From Listeria innocua (GTDB lineage: Bacteria; Bacillota; Bacilli; Lactobacillales; Listeriaceae), in the NCBI RefSeq assembly GCF_028596125.1, contig NZ_CP117229.1:2216001-2280000 (forward strand): a stretch of 64,000 nt of DNA, in the 5' to 3' direction. The stretch's first letter is position 1. Each line of letters begins with the position of its first letter. The notes beneath the pieces are model-generated. The model was given only the letters and a program-made list of their open reading frames with translations. It had not been told where the DNA came from and searched no databases. This document shows, in pieces, positions 9,987 through 19,258 of this stretch. Position numbers and translations under genes: made by a program.

Positions 9987-10856
9987 ATGACGCATTTAAC
10001 TTTACCTATTTTAGAAGACTGGGAAGGTCTTACTCTAACTGCTATTTTGCAAGAAAAATTTCACCTTGGAAAAAAAGCACGACATGAGATCAGAATGTCT
10101 CAAGATGTTTTACTGAATAATAAACCGCTAGACGACTGGAATACTCCGCTTTTTGTTGGCGCAAGTCTTTCTTTACCGATTATTTTGCACGATAAAATCC
10201 CGGTTTATGAATATGACTTAGAAATTATTTATGAAGATGATTTTTTACTAGTAGTTAATAAACCTGTTGGGATGAAAACTCACGCAAATGACAGCTACGA
10301 AACGGATACATGCGCAAATGCAGTGCAATATTATTTAGAAAAAACGGGACAAGAAGCAAACGCTCTTGCTGTTCACCGGCTCGATCAAACCACTTCAGGA
10401 TTAGTTCTTTTTGCTAAGAACAAGTTAGCTATCGCTGGATTATCGTGGCAAATGGAAAATAGAGCGATTCACCGGACTTATCTTGCTGCGGTTGATGGCA
10501 CTTGGGGACTTGTGATGCAGACGATTAATAAACCTATTGGCGAAGACCGTCATCACGGCTCAAGACGCCAAATCAGTCCTTATGGTCAACCTGCCGTTAC
10601 TCACGTTAAAGTTTTAGAAAATGACAATGAAAATAATACGTCTCTTGTAGAATGCCAAATCGAAACTGGCCGGACGCACCAAATCCGTGTTCACTTAAGC
10701 GGAATCGGTCATCCAATCATTGGCGATACACTTTACGGCGGATCAAGTCGTGCAAACCGAATCATGTTACACGCAGAGAAATTACATCTTAATCATCCTT
10801 TCAAAGGCAAAGAAATGAATTTTTCCGCACCAGCTGGAGATGATTGGGTATTTTAA
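9987..10856 (+). CDS. RluD-family RNA pseudouridine synthase
   Basis: This 289-residue protein has a weak N-terminal S4-like region and the RluA/RluD catalytic motif HRLDQTTSGLV with the active Asp. The conserved GRTHQIRVHL strand follows. It probably isomerises uridine in 23S rRNA or tRNA; the exact site cannot be told from sequence. It follows adaA by 21 bases, so it may be co-transcribed with it. Its stop is 12 bases from that of the convergent glyoxalase gene, with only a short AT-rich repeat between. Confidence 0.87.
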   Translation: MTHLTLPILEDWEGLTLTAILQEKFHLGKKARHEIRMSQDVLLNNKPLDDWNTPLFVGASLSLPIILHDKIPVYEYDLEIIYEDDFLLVVNKPVGMKTHANDSYETDTCANAVQYYLEKTGQEANALAVHRLDQTTSGLVLFAKNKLAIAGLSWQMENRAIHRTYLAAVDGTWGLVMQTINKPIGEDRHHGSRRQISPYGQPAVTHVKVLENDNENNTSLVECQIETGRTHQIRVHLSGIGHPIIGDTLYGGSSRANRIMLHAEKLHLNHPFKGKEMNFSAPAGDDWVF

Positions 10857-10868
10857 AAAGCCACAATA

Positions 10869-11261
10869 TTAAATTGTGACTTCTGTACAAATCTCTACTT
10901 TCATACCATCCGGATCTTCAAAAAACACAGCATAATGATTTTTACCACCAGCAAAAGGAAACCTGTCTTCGTATAGAAGCTTGATTCCTTTTGCTTTTAA
11001 TTTAGCTCGAAAGTCATCCACACGTTTCTTTGTACCACCGTGAAAAGCTAAATGATTAAGTCCAATTCGCTTACGATGATAACCCTCTGAGAGAAATGGC
11101 TCCTCGGTTTGAACAAAGACTAAATACGTCTCTCCAAATTTATAGCTAAATCCTTCATTCCACGTTTGATATAATTCATAAGAAAGCTCTTCTAACAGCT
11201 CCGACCAAAATAGCCGGCTTTTTTCGATATTAGCTACATAGATTTCCACATGATGTAACAT
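10869..11261 (-). CDS. Glyoxalase/bleomycin-resistance (VOC) fold protein
   Basis: This 130-residue single VOC domain begins MLHHVEIYV and ends FFEDPDGMKVEI, with conserved His/Glu positions that could bind a metal. ATG 11261 is preferred because GGGGAGG lies 7-8 bases upstream; the longer frame runs into the preceding gene. It starts one base after the AlkD-like stop, so its ribosome-binding site lies inside that gene and translation is likely coupled. The substrate is unknown; lyase, isomerase or drug-binding roles all occur in the family. Confidence 0.8.
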   Translation of the reverse strand: MLHHVEIYVANIEKSRLFWSELLEELSYELYQTWNEGFSYKFGETYLVFVQTEEPFLSEGYHRKRIGLNHLAFHGGTKKRVDDFRAKLKAKGIKLLYEDRFPFAGGKNHYAVFFEDPDGMKVEICTEVTI

Positions 11262-11262
11262 T

Positions 11263-11919
11263 TCACGCCTCCCCGATATGTTTAAGCGCTTCTCTACGAC
11301 TAAGTGGCGCAAGCGTATGGCTGTTTACAAAAACGCGAACTGCCTCACTATCTACTTTCGCATATTGTCTAAGCGCCCAACCGATTGCCTTCTGAATGAA
11401 AAACTCTTTAGAACCTAGCCATTTTTCACAATTTGCAAATAAGAGTTCAGCATTTGTTTCTTCTTTATATTTTAATTGAAATAAAATGGCCGTCCGAGCT
11501 AGCCAAATATTATCTCCGTTTATCCATGCTTCATTATAGATAGGGATTAAATCGGGATATAGTTTGAAATGATTACTTACGACCGTTCCAGCTAAGCCAT
11601 CTACCGTATCCCACCATGATTTCGTCGTAACTAATTGCTCATAGATTTCAATTGCTTCACTGGCTTGTTTTTTACCATAGCGACTTAATAAATCAATTGC
11701 CGCGTATTGAAGTTCACGCTCTTCTTCTGCAAATAATTCCACAACAAGTCTCAGTAAATCATCCGGCATACCATTTTCTCTTAAAAAATCTGCTACTAAT
11801 TTTTTTCGTTCAGTGGCTCTAATTCCTAAAAATGGGAATTGGTTTTTCATGTATGCTTCCATTGGCTTCGAATCTGCTACAGAACGATTAGCACGGAATA
11901 ACGTTTGAATAGTCGTCAT
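11263..11919 (-). CDS. AlkD-like DNA alkylation repair protein
   Basis: This 218-residue protein is built of HEAT-like helical repeats. The AlkD hallmark appears in TKSWWDTVDGLA, followed by the IQKAIGWALRQYAK repeat. AlkD-type glycosylases remove bulky or cationic alkylated purines. It overlaps the aldo/keto reductase gene by 4 bases upstream and abuts the VOC gene downstream. With ogt and adaA 2 kb away it makes a local cluster for alkylation and aldehyde damage. Confidence 0.88.
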   Translation of the reverse strand: MTTIQTLFRANRSVADSKPMEAYMKNQFPFLGIRATERKKLVADFLRENGMPDDLLRLVVELFAEEERELQYAAIDLLSRYGKKQASEAIEIYEQLVTTKSWWDTVDGLAGTVVSNHFKLYPDLIPIYNEAWINGDNIWLARTAILFQLKYKEETNAELLFANCEKWLGSKEFFIQKAIGWALRQYAKVDSEAVRVFVNSHTLAPLSRREALKHIGEA

Positions 11920-12800
11920 TCTTTTTCCCCACCTGTTAAATAAGCTCGTTCTCGTTCAATACTGCTTAAAAAATATTCTAAATCATCTGGGTCTGGCCCA
12001 ACTCGTTTACCTGTTTCTAGTCGGTCGATTTTTTCCATGTCACTTGCATCCAACTGGAAGTATGAAAGTCGTGAATTTTCTTCAATACGGCTAGACGTAA
12101 TCGACTTAGGAAAAATAATCGTATTCCGGTTCAAATGCCACTGTAAAATCACTTGGTCAACAGAAGCTTGATGTTTTTTCGCAATTTCTGTAATAACTGG
12201 ATTTTGCATTAATATCCCTTTAGCAAGCGGTGACCAGGCAGCATGCGCGATATTCTGTTCCGCCAAATATTTTCGAAGGTCATTTTGCGGTAAAAGCGGA
12301 TGCGTTTCTACTTGGTTTAAAACTGGTTTTTCATTTGCGGCAACCAATAAATCACTTAAATGATGTTGTTTAAAATTCGCAACCCCAATTGATTTAATAA
12401 GTTTTTCATCATGTAGCCGCTCCATTGCCCGCCATGAATCCCGGTATTTCCCTGCAACTGGCCAGTGAATTAAATATAAATCCAAATAATCCAACTTCAA
12501 ATTTCGAAGCGTCCGTTCAAAAGCAAATAAGGTTTCATCATAACCAAGATCGCCATTCCACACTTTCGAGCTTATAAATAATTCTTCTCGTGGCACTGCA
12601 CTATCCAAAATCGCTTGCCCAACAATTGCTTCATTATTATAAACTGCTGCTGTATCAAATAAACGATAACCAACTTCAATGGCTTTCTCCACAGCACCAG
12701 CGATAAATTCTTGCTCAGTCACTTGAAATACACCAAGTCCAATATAAGGAATTGTCTCATTCCCCGGTAGTATCATTCTGTCTTGTAAAGTTTTTGTCAA
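11916..12800 (-). CDS. Aldo/keto reductase
   Basis: This 294-residue NADPH-dependent (alpha/beta)8 reductase shows the AKR catalytic set: Asp in LFDTAAVYNNE with Tyr four residues on, Lys in SSKVWN, and His in YLIHWPV. The cofactor segment is IIFPKS. TTG 12800 is chosen because GGAGGG lies 7 bases before it. It is the first gene of a three-gene reverse operon with the AlkD-like and VOC genes. It probably detoxifies small aldehydes such as methylglyoxal; the substrate is inferred. Confidence 0.9.
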   Translation of the reverse strand: MTKTLQDRMILPGNETIPYIGLGVFQVTEQEFIAGAVEKAIEVGYRLFDTAAVYNNEAIVGQAILDSAVPREELFISSKVWNGDLGYDETLFAFERTLRNLKLDYLDLYLIHWPVAGKYRDSWRAMERLHDEKLIKSIGVANFKQHHLSDLLVAANEKPVLNQVETHPLLPQNDLRKYLAEQNIAHAAWSPLAKGILMQNPVITEIAKKHQASVDQVILQWHLNRNTIIFPKSITSSRIEENSRLSYFQLDASDMEKIDRLETGKRVGPDPDDLEYFLSSIERERAYLTGGEKE

Positions 12801-13185
12801 AACGAAACCCTCCTCACGAAAACTAATTGTGAACTTTTTCTCTTAAATGAATTATACACTATTTTCGCAAATTTATATTTTAAAACCAGTATACCGAAAT
12901 GCGCCTTACTCTCCTAATAAAAAGACGCAAAAAATCTACTTTTTTTATTCATTTTCTTAAATACCTAAAAACAGCCATTGGAAACGCTGTCAGGTCGTTT
13001 ATTTGCGCTTTCTGCAAAAAAAAGTTTCCTATTTATTCCCATCCTATGTTAGTATTAATTTGTGGTAAAGATCTATCAAATTTTTTATTTGTTTTTGTTA
13101 ACTTATCGTTAAGAAAAAAGCTCCCTTTTTAAAGTAAAAGCGAGCTGATTATTAATGACCAAAAATGATCGGGGGAATTAAGAAA
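12801..13185. other. 385-base intergenic region between divergent operons
   Basis: The left side carries a reverse-strand TATAAT (12851-12856) that could serve the aldo/keto reductase operon. The centre holds a GGAAAC/GTTTCC inverted repeat (12980-12985 with 13024-13029). The right side is AT-rich and must hold the pit promoter, but no clear -35/-10 pair stands out. A 77-residue forward frame at 12899-13132 has no ribosome-binding site and was rejected. Confidence 0.5.
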
Positions 13186-13806
13186 ATGGCTTTTAAAAAT
13201 AAAAAAGACCGTTTTGCTTCGTTGTTGCATGACATTGCAGTAAATTTACATGAAGGTGCAAATTTCTTTGCAACTTACAACATTAATTCGGTGGAGGATT
13301 TACATACTTTCTCGAATAAAATCAAAGAATATGAAACAGCTGGGGACTCCATGGTTCACAAAATGATTATGGAATTAAATGACGCTTTCATCACACCAAT
13401 CGAACGCGAGGATATGTTAGAACTTACTAACCGCCTTGATGACGTGATGGATGCACTTGATGAGACAGCTTTCTCACTTGAAATCTGCCAAATCACTCAT
13501 TACGATGAATACATGACTAAATTTATCCAAGCTATCCAAGCAAGCACTGTTGAAATTGAAAAAGCAGTTGACCTTGTTTTTGATAAAAAATTAAAAGATG
13601 TTCGTAAACTTGCGATTCAAATTAAAGATTACGAATCCCAATGTGATGATGTTTACCGCGAATCACTAATCCAACTTTTCCAAAACGAAAAAGATCCAAT
13701 TAAACTTATTCGTCTAAGAGAAGTTTATGAAAAATTAGAAGACATTGCTGATAGTTGTCAAAGCGTTGCCAATACGCTTGAATCAATTGTCATGAAAAAT
13801 GCGTAA
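13186..13806 (+). CDS. Pit accessory protein, PhoU-like DUF47
   Basis: This ~206-residue, all-helical acidic protein of the DUF47/YkaA family has PhoU-like repeats with metal-binding patterns (ETAGDSMVH and DYESQCDDVY) spaced about 100 residues apart. ATG 13186 follows GGGGGA by about 10 bases and is preferred over ATG 13165, which precedes that site. The gene directly precedes pit (13 bases), the common arrangement in which DUF47 proteins tune the low-affinity phosphate permease. Confidence 0.88.
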   Translation: MAFKNKKDRFASLLHDIAVNLHEGANFFATYNINSVEDLHTFSNKIKEYETAGDSMVHKMIMELNDAFITPIEREDMLELTNRLDDVMDALDETAFSLEICQITHYDEYMTKFIQAIQASTVEIEKAVDLVFDKKLKDVRKLAIQIKDYESQCDDVYRESLIQLFQNEKDPIKLIRLREVYEKLEDIADSCQSVANTLESIVMKNA

Positions 13807-13819
13807 GGGGTCTAGATAG

Positions 13820-14818
13820 ATGGAAGGAATGTTTCTAATCACCCTTGTCATCGTACTTGCTGCGCTTGCATTTGATCTAATCAATGGATTTCATGATACA
13901 GCCAACGCAATTGCGACTAGTGTCTCTACAAAAGCCTTAAAACCACGACATGCGATTATTCTTGCAGCAGTAATGAACTTTGTGGGTGCTATTTCATTCA
14001 CAGGGGTTGCTAAAACTATTACAAAAGACATTGTTAACCCATTTGACTTAGATCACGGGGAACTTGTTATTTTAGCAGCATTACTTTCGGCAATCGCATG
14101 GAACTTAATTACTTGGTATTTCGGGATTCCTAGTAGTTCCTCTCATGCCTTGATTGGTTCCATTGCAGGTGCAGCTATTGCATCAGCCGGATTTGCAGCT
14201 ATCGAATACAGTGGATTTACTAAAATCATTGTTGGTTTATTAGTATCTCCTGTACTTGCTTTCGTAGTCGGTTACACGATATATTCACTCTTCAAGATTT
14301 TCTTGAAGAACCTAAACTTAGCCACGACCAATCGGCGCTTCCGGATGATTCAAGTCGGTACAGCCGCGCTACAATCTTACACACACGGAACAAATGATGC
14401 ACAAAAATCAATGGGGATTATCACAATGGCTTTAATTGCCAGTGGTTTCCAATCAACAGATGATGTGCAATTATGGGTTCAAGTATCCTGTGCGGTAGCT
14501 ATGGCGATTGGTACAAGTATTGGTGGTTGGAAAATCATCAAAACAGTCGGCGGTAAAATCATGAAAATCAAACCCGTTAACGGTGTAGCAGCTGACTTAA
14601 GTTCTGTTATTATCATTTTCGGTGCCACTTTCATTCATTTACCAGTTAGTACAACACACGTAATCAGCTCTTCTATTCTTGGTGTTGGAACAGCTCACCG
14701 TGTTAAAGGAGTAAAATGGGATACTGCACAACGCATGATTATTACATGGGTTATCACACTTCCTATTTCTGCAACGATTGCAGCTCTTATCTTCTACGTA
14801 CTAAGATTCATCTTATAA
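13820..14818 (+). CDS. pit: Low-affinity inorganic phosphate transporter, Pit family
   Basis: This 332-residue PHO4-family permease has about ten membrane helices. The duplicated signature is visible as GFHDTANAIATSV near residue 24 and YTHGTNDAQKSMG in the second half, with the STTH element SSSHALIGS / STTHVISSS. It imports metal-phosphate driven by protons. It forms an operon with the DUF47 gene and is closed by an intrinsic terminator. Confidence 0.93.
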   Translation: MEGMFLITLVIVLAALAFDLINGFHDTANAIATSVSTKALKPRHAIILAAVMNFVGAISFTGVAKTITKDIVNPFDLDHGELVILAALLSAIAWNLITWYFGIPSSSSHALIGSIAGAAIASAGFAAIEYSGFTKIIVGLLVSPVLAFVVGYTIYSLFKIFLKNLNLATTNRRFRMIQVGTAALQSYTHGTNDAQKSMGIITMALIASGFQSTDDVQLWVQVSCAVAMAIGTSIGGWKIIKTVGGKIMKIKPVNGVAADLSSVIIIFGATFIHLPVSTTHVISSSILGVGTAHRVKGVKWDTAQRMIITWVITLPISATIAALIFYVLRFIL

Positions 14819-14825
14819 TTTATTT

Positions 14826-14853
14826 AGAGCCTTGTTATAGCAAGGCTCTTTTT
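14826..14853 (+). terminator. Intrinsic terminator after pit
   Basis: AGAGCCTTG and CAAGGCTCT pair around a 6-base loop and run into T5. Confidence 0.93.
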
Positions 14854-14915
14854 ATACATTTTTTTGAATAAAACTAATAAATACAAGAACAAATCAAGTT
14901 TATTTTAAAAACTTA

Positions 14916-14944
14916 TTGCATATTTACTCATTTTGATGTATTAT
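14916..14944 (+). promoter_or_regulatory. Promoter of the arpJ operon
   Basis: TTGCAT (14916-14921) and TATTAT (14939-14944) are 17 bases apart. A leader of about 60 bases follows before the arpJ start. Confidence 0.6.
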
Positions 14945-15009
14945 AATAAACATCGATAATAACGATTTATTTATCATAAATTACTCAAATACTAGAGGGA
15001 GTTGTACTT

Positions 15010-16470
15010 ATGCAGAAGCATGTATTACAAAAGTTCGCAGCAATTTTACTTATTTTTATATTTGTATTTTCTGGCTTCACAACAGTGTTCGCCGCTGATA
15101 CACAAGATGAAACTTTAACTAAAATCCAAGAAAAAGGTGTTTTAACAGTTGGACTTTCCGCTGATTATCCGCCGTATGAATTTCATCAAACCATCGACGG
15201 TAAAGATAAGGTTGTCGGTTTTGATGTAAGTATCGCTGAAAAAATTGCCAAAGATTTAGACGTTAAATTAGATATTAAAGAAATGAACTTCGATAGTTTG
15301 CTCGGTTCACTAAAAACCGGCAAGATTGATATGATTATTTCTGGTATGTCACCAACTCCAGAACGTCAAAAAGAAGTCGATTTTTCTGACCCGTATATGT
15401 TTGTACAACAGCGCGTTGTGATTAGAAAAACGGATAAAGAGAAATTTACAAGTGTAAATGATTTTAATGGCATTAAAGTTGGTGCCCAAAAACAAACAAC
15501 CCAAGAAGAATTAGCCAAAAATGAACTAGTTGGTTCAGACGTTGTTTCACTTCAAAAAGTACCTGATTTAATTTTGAACCTTAAAAGCAACAAGCTCGAT
15601 GCAGTAGTTTTAGAAGGACCTGTTGCAGAAGCTTATATTAGCCAAGATAAAACACTCGCATTAGCAGATATTAAATTTGTTAATGGTAGCAAAGAAACAG
15701 CCATTGCAATGCCAAAAGGTTCCACTGCTTTACAAGAAAAAGTCAACGCTTCTATTAAAGATATACAAGATACTGGCTTACTGAAGAAATATCAAAACGA
15801 AGCCAACAAATTAATGTTCCAGGATGGTAGTTTTTACGAGAAGTATGGTAATTACTTTATCACTGGTACATTGATTACGATTGCTCTTGCTGCAATTGGC
15901 GTATTATGTGGTGCCATTCTCGGCTCATTACTAGCTCTCATGAAACTTGCAAAAACAAGATGGTTACGCTGGCCAGCAGCTTGTTATATAGAATTTGTCC
16001 GTGGTACGCCACTTCTAATTCAAATTTTCATCGTCTTTTTCGGAACTCAAATTATCGGTATGGACGTATCCGCCTTTGTTTCTGGTTGTATCGCCCTATC
16101 GCTAAACAGTGCCGCTTATGTTGCTGAAATTATCCGCGCAGGTATTTCTGCTGTCAACAAAGGGCAAATGGAAGCAGCTCGTTCTCTTGGTATGACACAA
16201 GGAGCAAGCATGCGTTACATCATCTTGCCACAAGCCGTAAAAAATATTCTTCCTGCGCTTGGGAATGAATTCGTTACTGTTATTAAGGAATCTTCCATCG
16301 TATCCGTCATTGGTGTAACAGAACTAATGTTTATGACTGGTGTAGTCCAAGGCGCAAGCTTCAAACCATTTATCCCACTAATCATCACATCATTAATTTA
16401 CTTTGTACTAACATTTAGCTTGTCAAGACTACTAGGTGTTGCTGAAAGGAGAATGAGAACAAGTGATTAA
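15010..16470 (+). CDS. arpJ: Amino-acid ABC transporter, fused substrate-binding and permease protein
   Basis: This 486-residue fusion begins with a signal peptide of about 29 residues. A family-3 solute-binding domain follows to about residue 270 ([21 protein letters not shown]). The C-terminal ~200 residues are a HisM/GlnP-type permease with the EAA loop [22 protein letters not shown]. arpJ was described in L. monocytogenes as an intracellularly induced, arginine-type ABC transporter gene. The next gene supplies the ATPase, with an 8-base overlap. Cationic or polar amino acid import is likely; the substrate is not visible from sequence. Confidence 0.9.
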   Translation: MQKHVLQKFAAILLIFIFVFSGFTTVFAADTQDETLTKIQEKGVLTVGLSADYPPYEFHQTIDGKDKVVGFDVSIAEKIAKDLDVKLDIKEMNFDSLLGSLKTGKIDMIISGMSPTPERQKEVDFSDPYMFVQQRVVIRKTDKEKFTSVNDFNGIKVGAQKQTTQEELAKNELVGSDVVSLQKVPDLILNLKSNKLDAVVLEGPVAEAYISQDKTLALADIKFVNGSKETAIAMPKGSTALQEKVNASIKDIQDTGLLKKYQNEANKLMFQDGSFYEKYGNYFITGTLITIALAAIGVLCGAILGSLLALMKLAKTRWLRWPAACYIEFVRGTPLLIQIFIVFFGTQIIGMDVSAFVSGCIALSLNSAAYVAEIIRAGISAVNKGQMEAARSLGMTQGASMRYIILPQAVKNILPALGNEFVTVIKESSIVSVIGVTELMFMTGVVQGASFKPFIPLIITSLIYFVLTFSLSRLLGVAERRMRTSD

Positions 16471-17188
16471 TATTAAAAACTTACACAAACATTTCGGTAA
16501 ATTAGAAGTCTTAAAAGGCATTGACCTTGAAATCGCATCCGGAGAAGTGGTCGTAGTTATCGGCCCTTCCGGAAGCGGGAAAAGTACCTTCTTACGTTGC
16601 CTGAACTTATTAGAACAACCAACAACCGGCACGATTCTTTTTGAAAACAAAGACCTAATGGCAAAACAAACAAACGTCAACGAACTTCGTCAAAAAATGG
16701 GCATGGTTTTCCAAAACTTCAACTTATTTCCACATAAAAATGTTCTTGAAAACCTAATGCTAGCCCCAATGAAAGTAAAAAACGAAGATAGCACAGCAGC
16801 TAAAGAACATGCGCTTTCTCTACTTGAAAAAGTTGGCTTAGCTGATAAAGCAACTAGCTACCCTTCTCAGCTTTCTGGTGGACAACAACAACGGGTAGCC
16901 ATTGCCAGAGCCCTTGCAATGAATCCAGACGTAATGCTATTCGATGAACCAACTTCCGCACTCGATCCAGAAATGGTCGGTGAAGTATTAAGCGTTATGA
17001 AGTCGCTTGCTAAAGAAGGCATGACGATGGTTGTCGTCACACACGAAATGGGATTCGCAAGAGAAGTTGCCGATCGCGTTGTCTTCATGGATGCCGGCGT
17101 GATTCAAGAACAAGGCACGCCCGAAGAAGTATTCGGAAACCCGCAAAACGATCGTACTAAAGACTTTTTAGGAAAAGTTTTAGCATAA
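16463..17188 (+). CDS. Amino-acid ABC transporter ATP-binding protein
   Basis: This 241-residue ATPase of the GlnQ/ArtP type has Walker [10 protein letters not shown] near residue 33, signature LSGGQQQR near 135, and Walker [13 protein letters not shown], then the switch His in VVTHE. It starts with GTG 16463 inside the end of arpJ, behind AAAGGAG, so the two are translationally coupled. It powers the ArpJ importer. Confidence 0.92.
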   Translation: MINIKNLHKHFGKLEVLKGIDLEIASGEVVVVIGPSGSGKSTFLRCLNLLEQPTTGTILFENKDLMAKQTNVNELRQKMGMVFQNFNLFPHKNVLENLMLAPMKVKNEDSTAAKEHALSLLEKVGLADKATSYPSQLSGGQQQRVAIARALAMNPDVMLFDEPTSALDPEMVGEVLSVMKSLAKEGMTMVVVTHEMGFAREVADRVVFMDAGVIQEQGTPEEVFGNPQNDRTKDFLGKVLA

Positions 17189-17197
17189 ACATAGATT

Positions 17198-17231
17198 ACG
17201 TCTCACTTATTTCTCGGTGAGGCGTTTATCT
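17198..17231 (+). terminator. Weak hairpin between the ABC ATPase and aminotransferase genes
   Basis: ACGTCTCAC and GTGAGGCGT pair with one mismatch and are followed by TTATCT. With no real T-run it may act as a partial terminator or attenuator, letting some transcription reach the aminotransferase. Confidence 0.4.
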
Positions 17232-17261
17232 GCACTTATAGAGAAGAGGAGCTAATTAAAC

Positions 17262-18413
17262 ATGATGAATAACTCAAAAATTGCTAAAAAACATCAACAA
17301 ATGCCCGTTAATATCCTAGCTGATATTGGAACGCTTGCAAAAACAATGCCGGATATTCTAGATTTATCTATTGGCGACCCTGATTTAATCACAGATGCAT
17401 CAATTATTAACGCGGCTTTTGAAGACGTACGCGCTGGTCATACAAAATATACAGAATCTGGTGGGGATGTTGAATTAATTGACGCCATTCGTGGTTATTT
17501 CAGTCGCAATTATGATCTGTCTTTTGAACGAAGCCAAATCCGTGCCACAGTTGGCGCACTTCATGGTATGTATTTAACCTTGCAAACGATTTTAGATGAC
17601 GGTGATGAAGTCATTATTCACGAACCATACTTCTCCCCTTATAAAGATCAAGTGTTAAACTCAGGTGGTACGCCAATCATTATTCCAACCTACGAAAAAG
17701 ATGGTTTTGCCATTAATGTTGATATTTTAGAAGCAGCTATTACGAATAAAACCAAAGCTTTAATTTTAAATTCGCCTAATAATCCAACCGGTGCCGTCTT
17801 TTCTCCAGAAACTTTTGAAAAAATCGCCAATCTAGCGAAAAAATATGACTTCTTTATTTTATCTGATGAAGTGTATGATGGTTTTAGTTTTTATGAAGAC
17901 TTCGTACCAATGGCCAAATTCGCGCCCGATCATACAATCACGTTCGGAAGCATGTCAAAAAATTTCGCAATGACAGGTTGGCGCCTTGGGTATATGATTG
18001 CTCCTACCTATTTAAATGAAGCAGCAAAAATTATTAACGAAGGAATTACTTATTCAGCTCCGTCACCGTCCCAACGAGCTGCTATTTACGCTTTGAACCA
18101 TTCTGAGACACTAATTCCTTTAGTAACAGAAACCTTCCAAAAACGCCTAGAATATATCGCAAAACGAGTAGCAGAAATTCCATATCTTTCCTTACACCCG
18201 CTAAAAGGATCCATTTATGCATTTATTAATATTTCTAAAACAAAAATGGATTCCGTTTCCTTTACAGAATACGTTTTAAAAGAAACACAAGTACTCGTTA
18301 TTCCAGGGTTAGCTTTTGGTGAATCAGGTGATAATTACGTTCGCCTAGCCGCAACGCAAGATATTAGCGTACTAGAAGAAGCATTCAACCGTTTAGCCAA
18401 ATTAACCTTCTAA
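17262..18413 (+). CDS. Class I/II pyridoxal-phosphate aminotransferase
   Basis: This 383-residue fold-type I enzyme of the aspartate/aromatic aminotransferase group shows the PLP-contacting segment NSPNNPTGAVF, the DEVYDGF Asp-Tyr pair and the Schiff-base lysine in GSMSKNFAMTGWRLGY. The C-terminal Arg that binds the substrate carboxylate is in DNYVRLA. It follows the amino-acid importer by 73 bases and may feed on the imported amino acid. The precise amino donor cannot be inferred. Confidence 0.88.
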   Translation: MMNNSKIAKKHQQMPVNILADIGTLAKTMPDILDLSIGDPDLITDASIINAAFEDVRAGHTKYTESGGDVELIDAIRGYFSRNYDLSFERSQIRATVGALHGMYLTLQTILDDGDEVIIHEPYFSPYKDQVLNSGGTPIIIPTYEKDGFAINVDILEAAITNKTKALILNSPNNPTGAVFSPETFEKIANLAKKYDFFILSDEVYDGFSFYEDFVPMAKFAPDHTITFGSMSKNFAMTGWRLGYMIAPTYLNEAAKIINEGITYSAPSPSQRAAIYALNHSETLIPLVTETFQKRLEYIAKRVAEIPYLSLHPLKGSIYAFINISKTKMDSVSFTEYVLKETQVLVIPGLAFGESGDNYVRLAATQDISVLEEAFNRLAKLTF

Positions 18414-18414
18414 T

Positions 18415-18458
18415 AAAAAGAGCAAACTCGCTTCATCAGCAAGTTTGCTCTTTTTTTT
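18415..18458. terminator. Bidirectional intrinsic terminator
   Basis: AGAGCAAACTCGC pairs with GCAAGTTTGCTCT (one mismatch), with A5 on the left and T8 on the right. It separates convergent genes. Confidence 0.92.
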
Positions 18459-19092
18459 ATTTTAATTTGATTTCTGCAAAAGAAGAAACAACTGTCGCTT
18501 CTTTTGGAAAAGTAATATTTTTCGTCGCTTCATTAGGTACGATGTAAACTTTTAAGCCCGCCTGTAGTGCTGATAACGCACCATTTTTCGAGTCTTCTAT
18601 CGCGATTGCTTCTTCCGGCTTTACACCAAGGGCTTCCACTGCTTGTAAATAAAGTGCTGGATGTGGTTTAATTTCCTCGACATGATCTGCCGTTTGTATC
18701 GTCTCGAAATCAGCTAAAATGCCCAGACGATCCAGCGTAGGTTCAATCCAATCAAATCCCGAACTCGTTGCAAGCCCAATTTTATAACCATTCGCTTTTA
18801 CTTGTTCAAAAAATTCTTTAAAGCCATTACGAAAACCAAGTGATTGTTGCCCGAGATGACAAGCTTCCGCCACGGTAGTTAAAAAAGCTTCTTTATCAAA
18901 AGCCCCGTTCGTTGCTTCCATCATATAGCTAATAATTGGTTCTTCACTTGTACCGATAATTTGCTGATAAATTTCATCTGGCAAATCAATATTGTACGTA
19001 TCTTTCAAATATTTCATTGTCTCCGTGTACCATAAATTCTCCGTATCAAGCATAGTTCCATCAAAATCAAAAACAACTGCTTTCACATGCAT
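18457..19092 (-). CDS. HAD-superfamily phosphatase / beta-phosphoglucomutase-like protein
   Basis: This 211-residue HAD subfamily IA protein has motif I DFDGTMLDTE at residues 9-18, a helical cap, motif II TSSG, the motif III Lys in EEIKPHPALY and motif IV IEDSKNG. The proline after the Lys and the cap resemble beta-phosphoglucomutase and small sugar-phosphate phosphatases. It stands alone on the reverse strand. The substrate is unknown. Confidence 0.85.
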   Translation of the reverse strand: MHVKAVVFDFDGTMLDTENLWYTETMKYLKDTYNIDLPDEIYQQIIGTSEEPIISYMMEATNGAFDKEAFLTTVAEACHLGQQSLGFRNGFKEFFEQVKANGYKIGLATSSGFDWIEPTLDRLGILADFETIQTADHVEEIKPHPALYLQAVEALGVKPEEAIAIEDSKNGALSALQAGLKVYIVPNEATKNITFPKEATVVSSFAEIKLK

Positions 19093-19173
19093 CCCCCTAG
19101 TATAAGTGATACTTTCATTGTAACATAGATAAACTATTTAAGAAATCTTCCAAAAGGGGTTGCTTTTTTGGTA

Positions 19174-19217
19174 AAAAACGAATAATATTGAAGTTGTGGT
19201 TTTTAATGTTCGTTATT
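19174..19217. promoter_or_regulatory. PurBox pair (PurR operator) before the purine permease
   Basis: Box 1 at 19174-19186 has core CGAA, and the inverted box 2 at 19205-19217 has core TTCG. Each differs from the Bacillus PurBox consensus at one or two positions. The cores are 30 bases apart, the spacing PurR requires. A TTGAAG at 19188 could be the -35. Control by PurR and PRPP is inferred. Confidence 0.7.
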
Positions 19218-19258
19218 TACCATTAAGCATGATTTTAAAAAAGGAGTGAAACACACGC

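Noticed and set aside
12899-13132. 77-residue forward reading frame in the pit leader
   Set aside because: No ribosome-binding site, low-complexity Lys/Phe-rich composition and position in a control region; treated as non-coding.
19093-19258. Guanine riboswitch before the purine permease
   Set aside because: Leader too short and no purine-aptamer core; the PurBox pair explains control.
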